From: Bolinopsis microptera
Lineage: Eukaryota; Ctenophora; Tentaculata; Lobata; Bolinopsidae
Assembly (NCBI RefSeq): GCF_026151205.1
Contig: NC_087082.1
Coordinates: 4,195,408-4,259,407 of the forward strand
Length of the DNA: 64,000 nucleotides
Direction of reading: 5' to 3'
In this document: piece by piece, positions 58,901 to 64,000 of the stretch
Position numbering within the stretch: position 1 is the first letter of the stretch
How the letters are laid out: every line of letters starts with the position of its first letter
The notes under the pieces: model-generated
What the model saw: only the letters and a program-made list of their open reading frames with translations
Databases searched by the model: none
Told to the model about the DNA's origin: nothing
Made by a program: the position numbers and the translations under genes

Positions 58901-60006
58901 GCTCTGCAGGTAATTAGTAGTTCTATAGACTTTAATGGTAACAGTAATAGCGTTAGGTTAGAGGTTAACATTTAACAGTTTAGGTTAGATCAAGGAGTTA
59001 CGGTTCAGATTAGCACAAGAAATAAAGCGATGTCCCGAGTCAAAACTCGGGGATCAACTATCAAATTTTTTGAGATGACATGTCGAATCGCGAATCAAAA
59101 ATTTCGTATAGCCTCAAAACGTTTGATAATTTTCCGAAAATACGAAAACTAAAGTTGAAACGATTTCAGACTGCGAGTGTAGCGGCAGGACTACCTTACA
59201 CGTTCGTTTTATGTTTTGTTTGCATCGCAACATGGCGAGGACTGGCTATGGAGGTTGGAGACCTAAACCCGTACGGTCCTGACTTTGCAGTGTCTCTGGT
59301 GGACCCTTTCTGTACCCTGCAACCCAAACTTTGGTGTGGAGTCATCAGGAACTTGTTCTTAACGTAAGTGTGTTCGAACTTCGAGTGGGTTTTTTAACCG
59401 CTGTAGTTAAATCTCTGAAGATTATCAAATCTCATTTTTGGTTCATGAACTATACTTTTACAGTTCTGTTCAAGATATTAACGAGTTACTCATTGTGATC
59501 TGTAATCGTTATGACTATCATGTTCTAGGCAAGATGATATTATGACATGCTTACGATTTTGTGTAAGCACAATTTCCAAATAGTTTGAACGTTTTCTGTT
59601 CAGGCCAGTTTCACTGTACGAAGTCCTGAGACGCCACAAGCTGGGTGCTGTAGGACCAGCTGTAATGGCGGGACTGTGTTGGGCTGGCTGGGTAGTTCTT
59701 ATAATATTAGAGATTGTCAACATCAACGTCCCAGACATGCATCTGGGTGGAATATATTCTCTTGGATGGGTGTTCTTTTTAGGATTTGTTACAATCATTA
59801 CTGCTACCAGGGCTAATATTCGTAGCCACTATGGTATCAATGGAAACCCGCTCGAGGATTTCTTTGCAGCGTTGTTTGTGTATCCGTGTGTGATGGTTCA
59901 ACTGGAAACAGTGAGCGAAGAGAACGGAATTGCCCCCTTGATGCCTGACAATAGGGATTCTCATCTCTCCACCATCAATGTCATTAACAACAAGAATCAC
60001 GATTAA
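52905..60006 (+). CDS. BCCT-family betaine/choline/carnitine-type transporter
   Basis: Twelve exons in consistent phase: 52905-53115, 53347-53481, 54026-54448, 54661-54850, 55005-55123, 55260-55487, 55702-55847, 56062-56282, 58510-58649, 58767-58909, 59170-59363, 59604-60006. This gives 850 residues with about 12 membrane segments. BCCT proteins take up quaternary-amine osmolytes or carnitine, usually with sodium. Family marks: the glycine stretch [32 protein letters not shown], the signature [20 protein letters not shown] and [21 protein letters not shown], and [20 protein letters not shown]. Exons 7-8 add a polar loop of about 100 residues with six Cys, from [10 protein letters not shown] to KYKSATDK, before RLSCM. 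This loop is longer than in bacterial members. A Penelope-like element sits in the intron between exons 8 and 9. The substrate cannot be read from the sequence. Confidence 0.9.
56634..57443 (-). CDS. PLE C-terminal part: RT end and GIY-YIG endonuclease (5'-truncated)
   Basis: 269 codons to a stop, open at the 5' side up to the junction. It contains [20 protein letters not shown] and [20 protein letters not shown] (the conserved region after the PLE RT), a Cys cluster [19 protein letters not shown], and the GIY-YIG domain [20 protein letters not shown] with a later [13 protein letters not shown] and [12 protein letters not shown]. The RT core is absent, so the copy cannot move by itself. Confidence 0.85.
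   Translation of the reverse strand: MIESRLISISSNKTCLNEAKSDYEKALRDSGYSHTIDYKTPPPKKRKRSRKRNILWYNPPFSANVSTNIGRKFFALIDKHFPKNLPLHKIINRNTVKISYCCMPSLGRILKGHNKSVLEKQSEKKKAPEKECNCRDASKCPLKGQCLAKCIVYQATVKTASNKETAYIGLTENSFKTRWYNHRQSFKNSKHRLSTELSKLIWDLKEKMIEYSIDWKIITKSKKYKAGAGHCGLCLDEKLYILKTPGIINKRSEIISKCRHSRKFLVRHI
57459..57949 (+). CDS. PLE GIY-YIG endonuclease, inverted second copy (fragment)
   Basis: From [14 protein letters not shown] to the stop the protein appears identical to the minus-strand copy, and the nucleotide sequence mirrors it through the 3' UTR. The copy starts abruptly at 57459, within the reading frame. The near-identity of the arms means one insertion event or a recent gene conversion. 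Confidence 0.82.
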
Positions 60007-60012
60007 TCTTAA

Positions 60013-60115
60013 GTTATGGGCTGGGAAGCACGACCGCCGCCATTATCACAGGGCTGGGAAGCACGACCGCCGCCATTATCACAGTGCTGGTAAGCACTAC
60101 CGCCGCCATTATACT
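60013..60115 (+). repeat. Tandem repeat, 3 copies of about 34 bp
   Basis: GCTGGGAAGCACGACCGCCG with CCATTATCACAG repeats at about 60020 and 60050. The third copy is a variant (GCTGGTAAGCACTACCGCCG). It follows the BCCT stop and is likely in its 3' UTR. Confidence 0.85.
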
Positions 60116-60807
60116 CACTAGTGAGCTATACTAGTTACCCCATATACTATTATAACCCATTACTGTTTTTCAGGCATTAAGACTCACCGAAAGTAGTTCA
60201 GCAGGCATATTTTAAGTTCAAAACATTCTAATTCAATGTCAAAGATGACAGGAATAATAAATGGTTACGTGGAGGTTTTTTTAGAAATTTACGCAAAATA
60301 GTAAATACGCGCCAGCACTGTTATTATACGAAATTCGGTAAAAAACCCAAAATCGCCATATTCAGGTGCCTTAAAAAATGTTAAAATTGAGTTAGAGATC
60401 TGAAATTTTGCAGGGCGTCTAGATGTTTACCAAATCGACTGTAAAAAAGTTTCAAGTTTCAGGAGTATCGACAAGTGGGTTTTCTGGAACCCCTGTTTTA
60501 CAACAGATTGTCGTGAAGTATAACTATATATGAATATATATATATAGCGGAGAATAAAAATCAGCTAATTGGACACTAACTACCACTCTTATCCCGAAAT
60601 ACTACTACTAGGTATCGACCCGAAAACAACCCAAAAAGATTTTTACAGCATGTGATTGATGCAATTAGTATCGAAACTTTTGTTTGGGGAAAGAGAGACA
60701 CTGGCACTGGCAGCTGTCCACTCTACCGGACTACCCATGATTATGGGTTTTGGTCAAATTATAAATGATTCATTTTGTATCCGTAGATTAACTTTTTGCT
60801 TTTGTCA
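60116..60807. other. 3' flank of the BCCT gene, no gene seen
   Basis: AT-rich sequence with a TATATA run at about 60536-60546. Confidence 0.45.
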
Positions 60808-61482
60808 TACGTCGTAAGACCCGCCGCGCACGGCTCCCCCTGTATCGTAGAAACTTTACTATAGTGAAACGACAATGGGGGTCACAACGTGATACAAATT
60901 AACTTTGGGTCGAAAAAACCGGTTGCACTTGCATGTCGTACATATTTAGACAATAAAAGACAATGTTTTGTAACATTACTATTATAAGTATACTGGACTT
61001 TATTTCTACCTAGAACACAAATATGTAATAACTACGTGTCTTTTTTAGTTGAAAGATTTTCTGTACGAGATTGACTCAAGGTTTCATAATTGAACCGTTT
61101 AGTTATGCACTATTTAAATTAATATAATTTTGCATGTAATGTGAATATACAACAAGTTATTGTAAGTTTCGGGTCTTATAATTATATTATTTATTAATGC
61201 TTTTCATGCAAACAAGTGAAAACGAATCTTTTATGTCATGTATCCAGGGTTTGGACTGGAATTGCCCGCTTAAAAAACTTCCATCGCGTTACATTACATA
61301 ATTTTTTCAATAAATGTAACAGAATCATACCAACAATGAACAACTCATCGATGCTTTTATATTTTAAAGGTTCCTATATTTTGAACGTTTTAATAATTCA
61401 AAAAATATTGTACGAACATTGACGAATGTTACTCGTCTAAATTTCTTCGAAGTAGCGCGCGCCGCTTTCTTCTCGAAACTTG

Positions 61483-61990
61483 ATTCACGATGTCAATCCT
61501 TCGCATCTCGCCGATCTGCATACATTTGTGGTTGCGAGAAGCATTATTTGATGCGGGCCAGATCATTAACATGAATGGTCAATACGAACATCACCCGTTT
61601 TATTTAAATTATAAGCAAAAAACTGCATATTTAAGCATTGTAGCGCGATGCACTACTGGGCCGCGCCGCGCATATTCTTACAACCTTCCGTAGATCAGCA
61701 AGATGCACCACGGGGCCTCGCCGAACTAGGAAGGATTGACATCGTGAATCAAATTTAAGCATAGCCATATGCATAAGCAGATCATACTTACCTGGGGACC
61801 TCAGGCTATCATGTTCATAAACACCGAATAGAAATTCGGCGGAATGACAGGCTGAGCGCAGCCAAATAACATCATACGCGTTTCTTGTAGCGCGATGCAC
61901 TACTGGGTCGCGCGCATCAAATAATGCTTCTCGCAACCACATATGCAGATCGGCGAGATGCGAAGGATTGACATCGTGAATCAAACGCGT
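61483..61990. repeat. Nested copies of a 100 bp repeat (GATTCACGATGTCAATC ... GCATCGCGCTAC)
   Basis: Plus copy at 61483-61560, diverged minus copy at about 61640-61755, and near-exact minus copy at about 61888-61985. Further plus copies lie at about 63255-63375 (diverged) and 63848-63950. CTTACCTGGGGACCTCAGGC at 61788-61807 recurs at 63962-63981. Short open frames on it are artefacts. Confidence 0.75.
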
Positions 61991-62267
61991 TTTTTCCGTC
62001 ACAAAATGCGCTAAATAAATAAATGGTAAAATAGAATAAATTGTAAATGGTGTAAATGGTGAAAACCCAAAAAAGTAACAACTTTTTACTTAGCTTGCTA
62101 CTAGCCTATTTAATATTATTATTAATTACTCGCTCCGAGTATCTTTTTAAATGAGTATCAAGTATCATCCGTCATTGGTCATATCAAATGAAAACTAACT
62201 ACTACTACTTATAAATGATCAAGGTCTTCCCTAATAGCTAGTACACATTCTTCATGCAATAAACATT

Positions 62268-62500
62268 GTAGGTTTATAACCTACCAGGACGCGCGCCGAG
62301 GTGGACTCGTTGTTGACCATTGTTAATGATTTGGCCCGGCGCATGCTACTTCGTAGCACTTGCCATCGGGCCATTTCGAGAAGAAAGCGGCGCGCGCTAC
62401 TTCGAAGAAATTTAGACGAGTAACATCCGTCAAACTCGTTGACGGTCCTGTATTATTTGTAATATTTGGAACACATATTTTACGAGTATCACCCGTTAAG
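62268..62500 (+). repeat. 90 bp repeat copy split by an insert
   Basis: The first half (GTAGGTTTATAACCTACC, GCGCCGAGGTGGACTCGTTG) at 62268-62311 and the second half (CTCGTTGACGGTCC, TTTTACGAGTATCACCCGTTAA) at 62434-62500 are separated by about 120 bp. The insert carries GAGAAGAAAGCGGCGCGCGC, whose complement lies near 61450. Confidence 0.65.
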
Positions 62501-63430
62501 CTTACTCATACTCATAAACTTACTAGGAAAGTGTTCGAAAAATTTAAAGCATATCCAACCATCAATCATTTTGTATCACGTGGTGACCCCCACTGTCGCT
62601 TCACTATAGAGTTTGTAGCCGTTTGGTAATGGCTACATGTATCGATCAGACTACCGTTAGTGCAAGTTCCATAATATGTAACCGTGATAACTGTGCCAAC
62701 GACAGGCATTTCAAATGCGATTAAAGTGCTGCATATGGTAGTAGACCTGAAGACAGTGGAACTATCCCGAAAGTTAAATATCCGAGCAGCTTTCGTGGAA
62801 CAAATTAGTCGTTCGATTTGTACAGGCCAATCCGAGGTTTGCCAAATGTTTTGTTACAGTTAGCAGACGAATAGGAATGCATTCTGGGAGTTTAGCGTTA
62901 TAATTGAGTGCGGTTATTTAAACAGTGTTTTGTATCATTATTAACAGATTTGGTCGGTGTTGAACACCTTTGCATCGCCATCTCGCTCTCTGACAAAGTT
63001 CTGATTTTTTGGTGTCTTTATTGTCCACAACCAACATCTAAAGTGAACAAAGTATTGCCCATCTGAATACTATAAAAAGACCCAAAGTATGGACCCCATC
63101 ATCCTATATCAAAACCCCAGCTACCTCTCGTGCCTTGTAACAACATTCGAAGCTCCGGACTTTCAATCAGTTACAAGTTTCTACGATACAGGGGGAGCAG
63201 CGCACTCGTGCGCGGCGAGTCATACAACGTATGACAACTTCACCTAACCATTTAATTGACGATGTCAATTCATGGCAGCTCGGCGCGGCACAGTAGCGCA
63301 TCTCGCCGATCTAGCCAGTGAGAAGTGAGAAGCCTCATTGAGTGCGCGGCGCGGCACAGTTACGCATCGCGCTACAACCTAACCATGTGCTTTCGCGCCA
63401 CTGCGGGCGCGCTTGTTTCACAAGTCAAGT

Positions 63431-63711
63431 TGTAGGTTAACAACCTACCAGGACGCGCGCCGAGTTGGACTCGTCGACGGTCCAATATATGGAACATATA
63501 TTTTACGACTATCACCCGTTAAAAGTCAAGGCGCGCGCTACTGCAAGCGCAAGGGCTCTGGATAGAGCAATATGACAACAATCATTATGTTAGTGTTACA
63601 GCTAAAAGCAGTATATTTCTTAACGGGTGATACTCGTAAAATATCTGTTCCATATATTGGACCGTCGACGAGTCCAACTCGGCGCGCGTCCTGGTAGGTT
63701 GTAAACCTACA
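63431..63711. mobile_element. Inverted pair of the 90 bp repeat around a 100 bp core
   Basis: 63431-63521 (plus) and 63619-63711 (minus) are nearly exact inverted copies, each bounded by the GTAGGTT-AACCTAC palindrome. The core includes an end like that of the 10.9 kb MITE (AGGGCTCTGGATAGAGCAA). The whole can fold into one long hairpin. Confidence 0.7.
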
Positions 63712-64000
63712 ACATATTTCCCCCTATTTTCCCCATTTTCATTACTAATACTAATAGTATAGTCAACTCCGATATCCATTGATTGACGATGTCAATCCGT
63801 CGAGATCGTTGCTCTGCGAAGCAGAGCAACGATCGACGACGGAAGCAAGAAGCAAGATTGATTCACGATGTCAATCGTTCGCATTTCGCCGGAGGTTGCG
63901 AGAAGCATTATTTAAAGCGCGTGCGACCCAGTAGTGCATCGCGCTACAAGAAGCAAAAATGCTTACCTGGGGACCTCAGGCTATTATGTTCATAAACATA

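Larger units (their letters stand above)
60808..63235. mobile_element. Element flanked by inverted arms, right arm split
   Basis: The left arm 60808-60900 (GGCTCCCCCTGTATCGTAGAAAC, CACTATAGTGAAACGACA-type block, GGGGGTCACAACGTGATAC) has its complement in two pieces: 62568-62612 (GTATCACGTGGTGACCCCCA) and 63177-63235 (TTTCTACGATACAGGGGGAG). The pieces are separated by a 565 bp insert. The interior holds other repeats and no coding gene. Confidence 0.5.

Overview
The window is nuclear DNA from an invertebrate animal. The genes have spliceosomal GT-AG introns. The housekeeping genes look metazoan: ORC4, a class I histone deacetylase, a PTPN1/2-type phosphatase, a UPRT fusion, a T1-BTB protein, Ig/EF-hand modules and a BCCT transporter. 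The DNA is AT-rich and full of LINEs, Penelope-like elements, foldback elements, MITEs and satellites. The gene set and the PLE type would suit a cnidarian or another early-branching or lophotrochozoan animal, but nothing seen here fixes the taxon.

Layout. 0.57-8.3 kb: a decayed LINE on the minus strand. Its ORF1 carries an AlkB-like dioxygenase domain followed by an SGNH esterase domain. Its endonuclease is split by a 3.4 kb foldback element with a 6 bp target duplication. 9.3-13.5 kb: a second large inverted-repeat element enclosing a MITE-like element and a 9 bp minisatellite, with a mariner/Tc1 remnant against its right end. 13.9-24.9 kb: the gene-dense part, all on the plus strand: amidohydrolase-UPRT fusion (one exon), ORC4 (2 exons), PTP (2 exons) and HDAC1/2 (12 exons, 481 codons). 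25.06-35.3 kb: two very large tandem arrays of one satellite in opposite orientations (about 20 copies of 184 bp, then about 29 inverted copies of 185 bp), separated by a spacer with a 242 bp repeat. 37.2-38.9 kb (minus): Ig + EF-hand modules. 39.3-40.9 kb (plus): a T1/BTB protein. 41.4-46.4 kb (minus): an intact two-ORF LINE with a predicted -1 frameshift site at the ORF1/ORF2 junction. 46.5-52.6 kb: non-coding repeats, including a Harbinger-type MITE, strong hairpins and copies of a 90 bp interspersed repeat. 52.9-60.0 kb (plus): a 12-exon BCCT-family transporter (850 codons) with a palindromic Penelope-like element in an intron. 60.0-64 kb: nested short repeats.

The cellular genes do not form a pathway. 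They are ordinary unlinked genes, each with its own introns and flanks. The notable content is the amidohydrolase-UPRT fusion, the AlkB/esterase LINE ORF1, the frameshift signal in the intact LINE and the palindromic repeat architecture. Exon limits were placed by hand from splice consensus, phase and family alignment, without transcript data.
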